The notes beneath the pieces are model-generated. The model made no database searches. It was given only the letters and a program-made list of their open reading frames with translations, and was not told the DNA's origin. Shown in pieces: positions 1 through 9,285 of a stretch of 64,000 nt of DNA. The stretch is from UBA6059 sp965227155 (lineage in GTDB: Bacteria; Bacteroidota; Bacteroidia; Cytophagales; Cyclobacteriaceae). Position 1 is the first letter of the stretch, and every line of letters begins with the position of its first letter. The stretch covers positions 3,658,001-3,722,000 of the forward strand of contig OZ245731.1 in NCBI GenBank assembly GCA_965227155.1, given 5' to 3'. The position numbers were made by a program, and so were the translations under genes.

Positions 1-362
1 GGCATTTCTACATGGTGATCGAATCCATCCTCCTCACCATGGAAACTGGCCGACATATTGAAAATGGCTCTACCATGCTGGATAGCAATGACACGCCTGG
101 TAGTAAAACTTTTGCCATCCCTGATCCTGTCAACATCGTAAATAATTGGGCGATCTATATCGCCACCTAGAATAAAATATCCATGCAGACTATGTACCAG
201 TCGGCCTTTGGGTACCGTGAGTGTTGCCGCTTCCAAAGCTTGTGCCAACACCTGCCCACCAAAAACCCGGGGACTTCCGATACTATGACTTTCCCCTCGA
301 AAAATATTGTCTTCAATTTGTTCCAGTGTGAGGTGGTCAATTAATTCCTTTGTTGTTTCCAT
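1..362 (-). CDS. tesB: Acyl-CoA thioesterase II, N-terminal part (runs off the left edge)
   Basis: My own translation of the minus strand from an ATG at 360-362 gives 120 residues with no stop before the window edge. It reads like TesB: RGESHSIG, then RVFGGQVLAQAL, then LVHSLHGYFILGGD and RDGKSFTTRRV, the order found in the first hot-dog fold of type II acyl-CoA thioesterases. These hydrolyse medium- and long-chain acyl-CoA to free fatty acid and CoA in the cytoplasm. The family is about 280-290 residues, so over half lies outside the window, including most catalytic residues. It is separated from sdhB by a 120-bp gap holding a terminator, so it is not part of that operon. Confidence 0.85.
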   Translation of the reverse strand, partial: METTKELIDHLTLEQIEDNIFRGESHSIGSPRVFGGQVLAQALEAATLTVPKGRLVHSLHGYFILGGDIDRPIIYDVDRIRDGKSFTTRRVIAIQHGRAIFNMSASFHGEEDGFDHHVEM

Positions 363-433
363 GATCTTAAAAACTGATAATATACTGAATCAATCTATGC
401 AACTACCAGCATATTTAGTAATGTAACATAAAA

Positions 434-455
434 AAAGCCCCAATGCTGGAGCTTT
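434..455 (-). terminator. Rho-independent terminator of the sdhCAB operon
   Basis: Arms AAAGCCCCA (434-442) and TGGAGCTTT (447-455) pair with one mismatch around a 4-nt loop. On the minus strand the stem is followed by a T-run (complement of the A-run at 431-436). It lies 30 bp past the sdhB stop. Confidence 0.7.
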
Positions 456-484
456 ATTGTATTTTGACAAGTCGTTGTATGAGA

Positions 485-1228
485 TTACTCACCAGCAAAA
501 CTTGCGGTTAGATACTCTCTGTTCATTCTGGCAATATTCGCCAGGTCGATTTCCTTGGGGCATTCTGCAGAGCATGCACCGGTGTTGGTACAGGCACCAA
601 ATCCTTCAGCATCCATCTGTGCTACCATTGCCTGAGCTCTCTTTTTAGCTTCTACTTTACCTTGGGGTAGTAGCCCGAGGTGTGAAACTTTTGCTGATAC
701 AAAAAGCATTGCAGAGGCATTTTTACAGGCTGCTACACAAGCTCCACAACCAATACAGGTTGCCGCGTCCATCGCTTCATCTGCTATGGTCTTTGGAATA
801 GGGATCTCATTGGCATCAGGCACGCCACCAGTATTCACCGATACGTATCCACCAGCCTGAATAATTCTATCGAAAGCACTTCTATCTACTACAAGATCTT
901 TCACAACAGGGAATGCTTTTGCTCGCCATGGTTCTATCACAATGGTGTCACCATCGCTAAAGCTTCTCATGTGTAGCTGGCAGGTAGTAGTTTGCTGAGG
1001 TCCATGTGGTTGGCCATTGATGTAAAGGCTGCACATGCCACAGATGCCTTCCCTACAATCATGATCAAAATGGATGGGTTCTTCGCCCTTTGATTCCAAA
1101 TCATTGTTAAGGATATCCAGCATTTCCAGAAAAGAGGTATCTGCTGAAATATCACTTAGTTTGTAGGTTTCCATTTTCCCTTTTGTATTGGGTCCTTTTT
1201 GTCTCCAGATTTTCAGGGTAAAATTCAT
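485..1228 (-). CDS. sdhB: Succinate dehydrogenase/fumarate reductase iron-sulfur subunit
   Basis: This 247-residue protein carries electrons between the flavin in SdhA and the quinone site in SdhC. All three cluster motifs are visible: the [2Fe-2S] cysteines C58, C63, C66 and C83 (CREGICGMC), the [4Fe-4S] cysteines C158, C161, C164 and C168 (CIGCGACVAAC), and the third cluster's C213, C219 and C223 (CTNTGACSAEC). Length is normal. It is the last gene of the minus-strand operon sdhC-sdhA-sdhB, 28 bp after sdhA, and is followed by a terminator. In Bacteroidota this enzyme type can work as succinate dehydrogenase or fumarate reductase; the sequence does not decide the direction. Confidence 0.96.
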   Translation of the reverse strand: MNFTLKIWRQKGPNTKGKMETYKLSDISADTSFLEMLDILNNDLESKGEEPIHFDHDCREGICGMCSLYINGQPHGPQQTTTCQLHMRSFSDGDTIVIEPWRAKAFPVVKDLVVDRSAFDRIIQAGGYVSVNTGGVPDANEIPIPKTIADEAMDAATCIGCGACVAACKNASAMLFVSAKVSHLGLLPQGKVEAKKRAQAMVAQMDAEGFGACTNTGACSAECPKEIDLANIARMNREYLTASFAGE

Positions 1229-1256
1229 ATCTAAATAATGTTTTTGTCTTAACTCC

Positions 1257-3191
1257 TTATTTGTAACTTCTCTGTGTCAACTTCACATTTTCAAAGACTA
1301 AATCTTCTTTAACCAGTTCTTCAGGCTTATCAGGACCGTTGTATTTCCATGCAGCCACGTAAGAATAGTTTTCATCATCACGTCTTGCTTCTCCGTCTTC
1401 TGTTTGGTACTCTTCTCTGAAGTGACCACCACAGGATTCATTACGCTGGTAAGCATCTTCAATCATAAGTTCGCCCAATTCCAGGAAGTCTGCCACTCGA
1501 TTTGCCTTTTCAAGTGTCATATTAAGTTCCTCATTGGTACCGATCACTTTGACATCCTTCCAGAACTCTTCGCGAATCTCTTTCACCATTTCTTTAGCCT
1601 TTTTAAGGCCTTCAGCCGTTCTAGACATGCCGCAATAGTCCCACATTACTTTGCCGAGCTTTTTGTGGAAATAATCTACCGGCTTGGATCCGTTTATACT
1701 TAGAAGCTTATCAATTTTATCTTTAACCTCTTTCTCGGCAGTTTTAAATGCCTCATGATCTGTAGATACCTTGTCATAGGGTACACCCGCAAGATAATCA
1801 CCGATAGTGTAAGGGATCACAAAATAACCATCTGCCAGACCTTGCATCAAAGCACTTGCACCAAGTCTGTTAGCACCATGGTCGGAGAAGTTGGCTTCTC
1901 CTAGCGCATAAAGTCCAGGTATTGTAGTCTGGAGATTATAATCAACCCAGAGACCACCCATGGTATAGTGCACCGCAGGATAAATCATCATAGGGACTTT
2001 ATATGGATCGTCACCTGTAATCTTTTCGTAGATGTCGAAAAGGTTGCCGTACTTCCCTGCGATAACATCCCTACCATCACGCTTGATTGCATCTCTGAAA
2101 TCGAGGAATACTGCCAAACCGGTTGACCCTACACCACGACCTTCATCGCATACATATTTTGCATTTCGGGAGGCTACATCCCTGGGAACCAGGTTGCCAA
2201 AAGAAGGGTATTTTACCTCCAGGTAATAATCTCTTTCGTTTTCCGGAATGTCATTCGCTTTTATTTCCCCTTTACGCAGCTTTTCTGCCATTTCTTTGGT
2301 GGCAGGTACCCATACGCGCCCATCATTTCTTAGCGATTCTGACATCAAAGTCAGTTTTGATTGATGGTCACCATGTACCGGGATACATGTTGGGTGAATT
2401 TGGGTAAAGCATGGATTTGCGAATAAAGCACCTTTTTTATGTGCTCTCCAGGCGGCGCTGGCGTTAGATCCCATGGCATTTGTAGAAAGGTAGAATACAT
2501 TGCCATAACCTCCTGTACACAAGAGTACTGCATGTGCACTGTGACTCTCAATTTGACCCGTAATCAGGTTTCTGGTTACAATGCCTCTTGCTTTGCCATC
2601 TACCATTACTAAATCCAGCATTTCTGTCCTTGGAAATAACTGAACTTTACCATTGGCAACTTGTCTGCTCAATGCGCTGTAAGCACCAAGCAAGAGTTGC
2701 TGACCTGTTTGCCCTTTGGCATAAAAGGTTCGGGACACCTGAGCACCACCAAATGATCGGTTGGCTAGAAGACCTCCATATTCCCGGGCAAAGGGCACAC
2801 CCTGAGCAACACACTGATCAATAATATTTACGGAAACCTCTGCCAGACGATGTACATTGGCTTCTCTTGATCTGTAGTCACCACCTTTTACTGTATCGTA
2901 AAATAACCGATAAATGCTATCACCATCATTTTGGTAATTTTTGGCTGCATTGATACCTCCTTGCGCAGCAATACTGTGCGCGCGTCTTGGGCTATCCTGA
3001 AAGCAAAATGCTTTCACATTGTATCCAAGTTCTGCAAGAGAGGCTGCTGCCGAAGCCCCCGCCAATCCGGTACCGACTACTATAACATCGTATTTCCTTT
3101 TGTTAGCTGGGTTTACCAGTTTAACGCCAAACTTGTGTCTATTCCACTTTTCGGCTATTGGCCCTTCAGGTATTTTAGAGTCTAATTTCAT
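1257..3191 (-). CDS. sdhA: Succinate dehydrogenase/fumarate reductase flavoprotein subunit
   Basis: Catalytic subunit that interconverts succinate and fumarate using covalently bound FAD. The FAD-binding GTGLAG loop is at residues 40-45, and HSIAAQGGINAAKNY follows, with His72 the expected flavin-linking histidine. The 644-residue form starts at the ATG at 3189-3191 (MKLDSKIPEG), which matches the usual N-terminus of the Bacteroidota enzyme. An in-frame TTG at 3207-3209 would add six residues and is less likely. The gene sits 24 bp after sdhC. The pairing with a single cytochrome b chain marks the B-type (fumarate-reductase-like) complex II. Confidence 0.96.
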   Translation of the reverse strand: MKLDSKIPEGPIAEKWNRHKFGVKLVNPANKRKYDVIVVGTGLAGASAAASLAELGYNVKAFCFQDSPRRAHSIAAQGGINAAKNYQNDGDSIYRLFYDTVKGGDYRSREANVHRLAEVSVNIIDQCVAQGVPFAREYGGLLANRSFGGAQVSRTFYAKGQTGQQLLLGAYSALSRQVANGKVQLFPRTEMLDLVMVDGKARGIVTRNLITGQIESHSAHAVLLCTGGYGNVFYLSTNAMGSNASAAWRAHKKGALFANPCFTQIHPTCIPVHGDHQSKLTLMSESLRNDGRVWVPATKEMAEKLRKGEIKANDIPENERDYYLEVKYPSFGNLVPRDVASRNAKYVCDEGRGVGSTGLAVFLDFRDAIKRDGRDVIAGKYGNLFDIYEKITGDDPYKVPMMIYPAVHYTMGGLWVDYNLQTTIPGLYALGEANFSDHGANRLGASALMQGLADGYFVIPYTIGDYLAGVPYDKVSTDHEAFKTAEKEVKDKIDKLLSINGSKPVDYFHKKLGKVMWDYCGMSRTAEGLKKAKEMVKEIREEFWKDVKVIGTNEELNMTLEKANRVADFLELGELMIEDAYQRNESCGGHFREEYQTEDGEARRDDENYSYVAAWKYNGPDKPEELVKEDLVFENVKLTQRSYK

Positions 3192-3215
3192 ATCAGGTAT
3201 TAGATTCAATTATGA

Positions 3216-3896
3216 TTACATCAGAAACATCCATATTGGAATCAGTGCGAAAAGCGCTGGTACAATGATGGAAAAAGCTACTCCGATGGTTTTAATTGCC
3301 GGAGTATATTTATTTGATCTCAAACCAAGTGTTTGAAATGCACTTTGAAATCCATGGTATAAGTGGAATGCCAATCCAATCATGGCTACACTGTATAAGG
3401 CTACGTACCACCACTGGCTAAATGCCGCCTTTACTACCGTATAAAGATCTTTATATTCCTCTCCGCCATAAGTAGCCATGGGCATATCTCCCCAGTGCAT
3501 CTCATACCAGAAATTTCTCATATGTATTATCAGAAAGATTAACACAATTGTTCCTAAAATTCCCATATTTCTTGAATTCCAGGATACGGATGGGGAAGAT
3601 TTAGTAACGACATAGCGCTCACTACCCCTTGCATCTTTATTCTGGAAGGTCAATATAACCGACCAGATGATATGAATAAGGAAGGTGGAATAAAGAATGT
3701 AGGAGGCAGCCTTAATCAGGCCATTAGTCGTCATAAACTTTGCATAGACATTAAATGCCTCACCTTCATCTCCTTTTAACAATTGCAGGTTACCTGCCAA
3801 ATGGACCAATAAAAAAATCACGAGGAAAAGCCCTGTAAGGGCCATTATCAGCTTTTTACCGAGTGTACTCGTCAAAGTTTGCTTAAACCAACTCAT
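3216..3896 (-). CDS. sdhC: Succinate dehydrogenase/fumarate reductase cytochrome b subunit
   Basis: Membrane anchor of complex II, 226 residues with five hydrophobic segments (about 14-36, 65-85, 111-130, 161-183 and 201-223). Histidines inside or beside them (H32, H75, H125, H178, H181) are candidates for ligating two hemes, as in B-type enzymes. A single gene replaces the separate SdhC and SdhD of the proteobacterial complex. First gene of sdhCAB; the ATG is at 3894-3896 and a well-formed Bacteroidota promoter lies about 40 bp upstream. Quinone (probably menaquinone) is the expected partner, by family. Confidence 0.93.
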   Translation of the reverse strand: MSWFKQTLTSTLGKKLIMALTGLFLVIFLLVHLAGNLQLLKGDEGEAFNVYAKFMTTNGLIKAASYILYSTFLIHIIWSVILTFQNKDARGSERYVVTKSSPSVSWNSRNMGILGTIVLIFLIIHMRNFWYEMHWGDMPMATYGGEEYKDLYTVVKAAFSQWWYVALYSVAMIGLAFHLYHGFQSAFQTLGLRSNKYTPAIKTIGVAFSIIVPALFALIPIWMFLM

Positions 3897-3934
3897 ATAA
3901 TTTTTTAGAGATTACAAACGTTATACAACAAAAT

Positions 3935-3966
3935 CAAAGGTACAGGCGGAATCGTTATCAAACAAA
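3935..3966 (-). promoter_or_regulatory. Promoter of sdhCAB
   Basis: Reading the minus strand, a -33-type TTTG (3963-3966) is followed after 20 nt by TACCTTTG (3935-3942), an exact TAnnTTTG -7 element of the Bacteroidota primary sigma factor. Transcription would start near 3930, some 35 nt before the sdhC ATG. It is the best promoter match I found in the window. Confidence 0.6.
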
Positions 3967-4037
3967 ACCATATTTTTATTTTGATTAAATCTAAATAGAA
4001 TTCTATCTCGTCAGACGTCATAAATTGTTGTTTATCA

Positions 4038-5417
4038 ATGTTGTTTTTAGCAAGGCCTGTATTTTTCTTATTTCTTCTGGTGTTTTTACCACTTGTGTGC
4101 AATTCCACTCACCTTGTTGGAGGTTACATTAGCGTTGAGCAGAAAAGCTTCTTACAATTTGATATTACCATAAACCTCCTTAATGATATTGGTAGTTCTG
4201 TTGTTTCGTCGGGAGGCACATTGCATACAGGTGATGGACAGACTTTTCATATTAGTGATACTACCTCATTGAATAGAAAAGTAATTCAGTTGAATAATAA
4301 TATTAGTTTACATCAAATAGTTTTTCAATATACGTATAGCGGGCCTGGTAATTATCGCATTTGGTTTCAGGAGCTTAATCGCAATGCCGGTATTGTAAAC
4401 TATTACAATTCTGTAGACACACCTTTTACAGTCTATGCTGATATTCGCATCGATCCGATTTTTGGGCTGCTTACTACGTCAAAAATTGAACAAATACCCG
4501 GCATTCTTGTATCAATAGACGAGCCTTTGCTGTGGTCAGCAGCATTTGATCATATCAATAACGATAGTATATCATTTCATAAGACCTTTCCTCTAGGCGC
4601 CAATAATGGCCCTGTAGCAGATTATCTTTTTCCAAATCAAATAGGTGTAGAAACGGAGTATAATGTAAACCCCATTACCGGGGAAATTTCATGGGACAAA
4701 CCATCCCAATTGGGTAGGTATGGAGTAGCTGTTTTAATCAAACGGTGGCGAAAGGTTGGTGATCAGTATTTTCAGATTGCCAGTTCTATCCTCGATATAC
4801 AAATCAGTGTGCTAGATCGGCTTAGTGTTCTAAAATTCAAATCCGATGATAGCCTATGTTTAGAAAACAGCAATTCTTTTGAAGTAGAATTAGAGTTAGG
4901 GCAGGAAGGGGCATATTTATATGCCTATCATGATTTTACATTACCTATTGTTTTTGATAATACACCGTTAGATTCCGGAGATTCCTTATTTGTAAGCCAG
5001 AGTGGCATTTACTCGGTAGAAATAGGGGAACCAGATTTTAGGGTTGAAGGTATCCAAAAAATTAATTTTCAATTGGTTGAAAAAGGACAAGCCAGCCATA
5101 TTTCAAAAAGTGTGGTGGTTTTTGAAGATTGCGACCAAAACTTACCCTTAATTACCAATATTGATGATCATCATGTAAGATTTTCCATCTATCCCAATCC
5201 TACCTCTGATTTGTTATATGTGGATATCTCCAGCTTACGCGAGGAGCCTTTGAGCATACAGATCGTAAACTTGGAAGGTAAGGAATTTTATTTTGACCGG
5301 TTTTATTCACGTGGTAAACCACTACAGTTGCAAACAACCGGACTGCCACGGGGAATTTATTTGGTAAGATTGTTGTATCAAAATAAACTTGTAAGCCAAA
5401 GCTTCGTTTTGAAATAA
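4038..5417 (+). CDS. Secreted protein with Por-type (type A) T9SS sorting domain
   Basis: A 459-residue protein starting with a hydrophobic signal peptide (about residues 1-23) followed by STHLVGG. The last ~75 residues (from YPNPTSDLLYVD to the terminal QSFVLK) form a typical Por secretion-system C-terminal sorting domain, so it should cross the outer membrane by the type IX system and be anchored or released at the surface. The middle contains NRNAGIVNYYNSVDTPF and a RIDPIFGL segment that are nearly repeated in the next gene, showing the two are paralogs through their N-terminal halves. No catalytic motif is recognisable; it is probably a structural or adhesive surface protein. It diverges from sdhC. 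Confidence 0.8.
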   Translation: MLFLARPVFFLFLLVFLPLVCNSTHLVGGYISVEQKSFLQFDITINLLNDIGSSVVSSGGTLHTGDGQTFHISDTTSLNRKVIQLNNNISLHQIVFQYTYSGPGNYRIWFQELNRNAGIVNYYNSVDTPFTVYADIRIDPIFGLLTTSKIEQIPGILVSIDEPLLWSAAFDHINNDSISFHKTFPLGANNGPVADYLFPNQIGVETEYNVNPITGEISWDKPSQLGRYGVAVLIKRWRKVGDQYFQIASSILDIQISVLDRLSVLKFKSDDSLCLENSNSFEVELELGQEGAYLYAYHDFTLPIVFDNTPLDSGDSLFVSQSGIYSVEIGEPDFRVEGIQKINFQLVEKGQASHISKSVVVFEDCDQNLPLITNIDDHHVRFSIYPNPTSDLLYVDISSLREEPLSIQIVNLEGKEFYFDRFYSRGKPLQLQTTGLPRGIYLVRLLYQNKLVSQSFVLK

Positions 5418-5487
5418 GCCTTAGCTTTAAGGGAGTATTTAACCACTGATGTTATTTGAAGGTATATTTAGCCCATAGACGCGTGTG

Positions 5488-8313
5488 ATGAATCTAAGCA
5501 AGATCCTAAAAATATTTACAGCCATTACACTGGCCTTTCTTTCGATTCCTGCTGACATATGGGCTACCCATATCAGGGCGGGCGAGATCATTGCCCGTCG
5601 GATTTCAAATAGCAGTTTGACTTATGAATTTACCATTATCGGCTATACAGATACCGGATCTACAGTGCAATTTGGTGGTGGAGAGGTAAACTTTGGAGAT
5701 GGTACTATCATAGAGATTTTGGAAGATGAAGTTTTCTTTCAGGAAACTGTAGATCTTGGTGAGGAAATAGCAGTAAATACATTTAAAGTAGAGCATACCT
5801 TTCAAGCACCGGGAGTATACACCATTCGGTTCAGAGAATTCAATAGAAATGCAGGGGTGCTCAACATGGACAATTCAGTTGACACGCCATTTTATGTAGA
5901 GACTCAAATTCGTATTGACCCATTTATAGGCCTTAACAACACGCCCATATTATTGAATCCTCCTGTAGACAAAGGTGCAGTAGGCGCCAGATTTGTCCAT
6001 AACCCGGCAGCATTTGATCCCGATGGTGACAGCTTATCTTACCATATAGTAATTCCCAGACAGGATGTAGATACTGAAGTTGGAAATTATCGTTACCCAA
6101 ATGCTCCGCAGTTTTATCTTGATTTTCAGAATGGACAGGAGGATGGCGTAGGTCAGCCCATTTTTAGGGTAGACTCCATCAATGGTGACGTGATTTGGGA
6201 TGCACCGGGAACACTGGGCGAATATAATTTTGCCTTTATCGTGAGGGAGTGGCGCAAACTGGAAGGGCAGTGGATTCCACTTGGTTATGTAACCAGAGAC
6301 ATGCAGGTCATTATTGAGGAAACGGACAATGAAAGGCCCGAAATCCTTGCTCCTCCTGATATTTGTGTAGAGGCCGGCACTATTGTGAATGAAATTATCC
6401 AGGCAATTGACCCGGATGGACATAGGGTAAAGTTGGAGGCTTTTGGTGGGCCATTTGAATTCAACACCTTACCTGCAGAATACTCTCCCAATCCTGCCAC
6501 ATTTCAAAGTGTACCTGCAGTGATGAATTTCAACTGGGAAACAGATTGCAGGCATGTACGCGGGCGTCCTTATGAAATTACACTAAAAGCAACCGATGAC
6601 CCTGAGCAGGGCCCCAGCCTTGCTACTTTCGAAACCTGGAATATAACTGTAGTTGGCCCGGCACCAGAGGGTGTACAAGCCACCTTGCAACCAGGCAAAA
6701 GAATTGAGGTGGACTGGGATACCTACAGCTGTGCCAACGCATCGACCATTCAGGTATGGCGCAGGGTAGACAATTTTGATTTTACGCCGGATAATTGTGA
6801 GATTGGAATACCAGCCAATGCCGGTTATGAATTGGTAGGAGAAGTTGACAGACGAGATACGGTTTTCCTTGATGACAACAATGGACAGGGCCTTGCTCCG
6901 GGTGCCAAATATTGCTACCGACTGGTTGCTGAATACCCACTTCCGGCAGGAGGTACCAGTTATGCCAGTATAGAGGTTTGTGAGACAGTGGAGGCAAGTG
7001 CGCCGGTAATCACCAAAGCATCTATAGAGGAGACTAGCAGTACTACGGGTGTTGTAGATGTAGAATGGACATCTCCGTTAGAGATCGATCAGCAGCAGTT
7101 TCCACCACCCTATGAATACCAGGTGCTGCGCTATGCCGGCCCTAATGGCCAGGCATTGGAGACTGAATTTCCATTACAATCTGATACTACCTTCACCGAT
7201 ACGGGTATCAATACACGGGACAATATTTACTCTTATAGAATAAGATTGTTTGATGCGACCGGAAGCTTTGTAGATTCATCTGCTTCGGCTTCTACTGTTA
7301 GGCTTGACGTACAGGCCAGGGTAAGTTCCATAGCATTAAATTGGGAAGCTGAAGTGCCCTGGTCAAATAATACACAGTCTTATCCAGAGCATTTTGTATA
7401 CCGTGATAATGTAGAGCCTGGCGATCCCGGTGCATTTGTGCTGATTGATCAAGTAAATGTGAATAATAGAGGGTTCAGTTATTTGGATGATGGAAGTTTT
7501 AACGGCTCCACCTTATCAGATGATACAGAGTACTGCTATTTTGTGACAACCCAGGGTTCATACGGGAATCCCATATTGCCGGAGCCATTGTTGAATAATT
7601 CGCAGATTGTGTGTGCACAGCCCAACGATTTATTACCACCTTGTCCACCGGTAGCCATAAGGTTGGATGAAGCTTTTGATTGTGAAAGCTATCTCGCTGA
7701 ACGAGGATGCGCATTCGGTAATTTCGAAAACTCAATTATTTGGGAAAGGGAAGACAGTGAGTGCAGTGATGATATCCAAAGCTTTAATATCTATTTTTCA
7801 CCGACTGGTCTGGAGGAAGATTATGAACTTATTGCTAATGTTGAAAATACCAGCTTTCTCCATACTGGGCTAGCCAGCTTTAAAGGCTGTTACCGTATCG
7901 CTTCACTGGATCGCTCAGGTAATGAGAGTGAATTGACGGAAGCTGTTTGTAATGACAACTGCCCCAATTACGAATTACCCAATGTATTCACGCCTAACAA
8001 TGATGGTGTTAATGATTTCTTCACACCATACACTTCTGATGGGTCAATACCCGGTTTTGATTTGAGTCGCTGCCCCAGATTTGTAGAGCAGGTGGTGCTT
8101 AGAATTTATGATAGAACGGGTAAGGAGTTGTACAGCTACAATTCTGAAGAGGATAATGAAAATGGCATTCTTATAAATTGGAATGGCCAGACAAATAATG
8201 GAACCATCCTGGAAAATGGTACTTATTATTACCAGGCTGAAGTAACATATGATGTGCTTGATCCGTCCAATAGTAAAGAGCATATGAATGGATGGATTCA
8301 ATTGATGAAATAA
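5488..8313 (+). CDS. Large secreted protein with gliding-motility-type (type B) T9SS sorting domain
   Basis: A 941-residue protein beginning at ATG 5488 (a GTG lies just before it). A signal peptide ends near residue 26 (ADIWATHIRAG). The N-terminal ~280 residues match the preceding gene's product (NRNAGVLNMDNSVDTPF, RIDPFIGL). The middle has fibronectin-III/PKD-like stretches such as YCYRLVAEYPLPAGG and YSYRIRLFDATG. The C-terminus begins LPNVFTPNNDGVNDFF and ends GWIQLMK, the pattern of the gliding-motility-associated (CHU-type) sorting domain. Likely a surface adhesin or repeat protein exported by the type IX system. It lies 70 bp downstream of its paralog and its end overlaps the next start. 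Confidence 0.82.
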   Translation: MNLSKILKIFTAITLAFLSIPADIWATHIRAGEIIARRISNSSLTYEFTIIGYTDTGSTVQFGGGEVNFGDGTIIEILEDEVFFQETVDLGEEIAVNTFKVEHTFQAPGVYTIRFREFNRNAGVLNMDNSVDTPFYVETQIRIDPFIGLNNTPILLNPPVDKGAVGARFVHNPAAFDPDGDSLSYHIVIPRQDVDTEVGNYRYPNAPQFYLDFQNGQEDGVGQPIFRVDSINGDVIWDAPGTLGEYNFAFIVREWRKLEGQWIPLGYVTRDMQVIIEETDNERPEILAPPDICVEAGTIVNEIIQAIDPDGHRVKLEAFGGPFEFNTLPAEYSPNPATFQSVPAVMNFNWETDCRHVRGRPYEITLKATDDPEQGPSLATFETWNITVVGPAPEGVQATLQPGKRIEVDWDTYSCANASTIQVWRRVDNFDFTPDNCEIGIPANAGYELVGEVDRRDTVFLDDNNGQGLAPGAKYCYRLVAEYPLPAGGTSYASIEVCETVEASAPVITKASIEETSSTTGVVDVEWTSPLEIDQQQFPPPYEYQVLRYAGPNGQALETEFPLQSDTTFTDTGINTRDNIYSYRIRLFDATGSFVDSSASASTVRLDVQARVSSIALNWEAEVPWSNNTQSYPEHFVYRDNVEPGDPGAFVLIDQVNVNNRGFSYLDDGSFNGSTLSDDTEYCYFVTTQGSYGNPILPEPLLNNSQIVCAQPNDLLPPCPPVAIRLDEAFDCESYLAERGCAFGNFENSIIWEREDSECSDDIQSFNIYFSPTGLEEDYELIANVENTSFLHTGLASFKGCYRIASLDRSGNESELTEAVCNDNCPNYELPNVFTPNNDGVNDFFTPYTSDGSIPGFDLSRCPRFVEQVVLRIYDRTGKELYSYNSEEDNENGILINWNGQTNNGTILENGTYYYQAEVTYDVLDPSNSKEHMNGWIQLMK

Positions 8314-8708
8314 AAAATCCGCTTATACTTTTTGATGGGGTTTGTAACCTCTGCAATAGCAGTATCAATTTTGTAATTGACCGGGATAAAGATCAACGAT
8401 TTAGGTTTGCATCCCTTCAATCTGACCTAGGTCAGGCTATTGTTGCCAGGTACAGAGGAAAATTAGACCTGGATAGTGTAGTTCTCTATCAGAATGGCCA
8501 AATTCTGGAAAAGTCAGATGCAGCCCTTGCCATTGCCAGTAAATTAAGTGGATTGTGGCCGATGCTAAGTGTTTTCAAAATTATTCCCAGACCTCTGCGT
8601 GATGTAGTATATGATTGGGTTGCTAAAAACCGCTACAAATGGTTTGGAAAAAAAGACAGTTGCCGAATTCCTACACCTGAACTTAAATCCCTCTTTCTGG
8701 ACGCTTAG
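8292..8708 (+). CDS. DCC-family (DUF393) thiol-disulfide oxidoreductase-like protein
   Basis: A 138-residue cytoplasmic protein with the family signature near the N-terminus: LILFDGVCNLCNSS, giving D15, C18 and C21 (DxxCxxC). DFxxxRD-like and RFRFASLQS segments follow, as is usual for the family. Such proteins are predicted thioredoxin-like oxidoreductases; the physiological substrate is unknown. The ATG overlaps the last 22 bp of the upstream secreted-protein gene in another frame, which suggests translational coupling, although the functions look unrelated. Confidence 0.85.
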   Translation: MDSIDEIKNPLILFDGVCNLCNSSINFVIDRDKDQRFRFASLQSDLGQAIVARYRGKLDLDSVVLYQNGQILEKSDAALAIASKLSGLWPMLSVFKIIPRPLRDVVYDWVAKNRYKWFGKKDSCRIPTPELKSLFLDA

Positions 8709-8710
8709 CC
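8698..8710 (+). repeat. 13-bp direct repeat, copy 1
   Basis: TGGACGCTTAGCC covers the last codons and stop of the DCC-family gene and recurs exactly at 9138-9150, 440 bp downstream. Confidence 0.5.
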
Positions 8711-9137
8711 AATCTTTTCAGTTTACCATTTTACTACACCCTTTCCGTGATTGAATCTTGCCAGGCGATTTTTAAAAATTGTCCTTTTTGGGAATTTGAT
8801 TCCGTATTTTTCCATATAATCTTGATATGATTGTTAGGCCTAATGGAAAAAACTTGATTTGCCTGGTAGTACAGAAGCAGTAACTGTTAACTAGTAGATG
8901 CAAAGCGTTAAAAACTCACTTATCAAATATCTATCTGCAAATAGCCATATGCAAATTTGAAAATCCCCGATTCCAGACAGTTTGCATTATAAGCTCCAAG
9001 AGGCTATTAATGGATTTCTCTAAAGGAGCTATTCCAGATAATGATAATATGCAATGAGTACCTAAGTCTTTTAAATAGGAGCAATTCAATTCGCACTTCA
9101 AAATAACTATATGATGGTAGGCAAAAAAGTAGTCTTT

Positions 9138-9150
9138 TGGACGCTTAGCC
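9138..9150 (+). repeat. 13-bp direct repeat, copy 2
   Basis: Exact copy of 8698-8710 inside the gap before fabD. Confidence 0.5.
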
Positions 9151-9220
9151 TATACCTTCCAATGTATTTAATATTAATGAATGGCTAATGATTCAATTTC
9201 CGGGGTTAAGTGGTTATGAT

Positions 9221-9228
9221 TATTTTTG
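9221..9228 (+). promoter_or_regulatory. Candidate -7 element for fabD
   Basis: TATTTTTG fits TAnnTTTG and lies 57 bp before the fabD ATG. No convincing TTTG is present at the usual upstream distance, so this is weak. Confidence 0.3.
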
Positions 9229-9285
9229 GCAGGCCTTATTTGGTGAGGCTAAAACTATTCATAACCCAAAAACGACTATCAATCT

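Larger units (their letters stand above)
8709..9285. other. 577-bp gap without a recognisable gene
   Basis: No open frame with family features was seen on either strand. The stretch is AT-rich. It contains a second copy of the 13-bp end of the upstream gene (see repeat entry), a TTAGGCCTAA palindrome near 8830 and, near its right end, a candidate -7 element for fabD. It may be a decayed duplication. Confidence 0.5.

Noticed and set aside
6034..6423. Minus-strand open frames within the large secreted-protein gene
   Set aside because: They lie wholly inside a well-supported gene with signal peptide and sorting tail, and lack features of their own.
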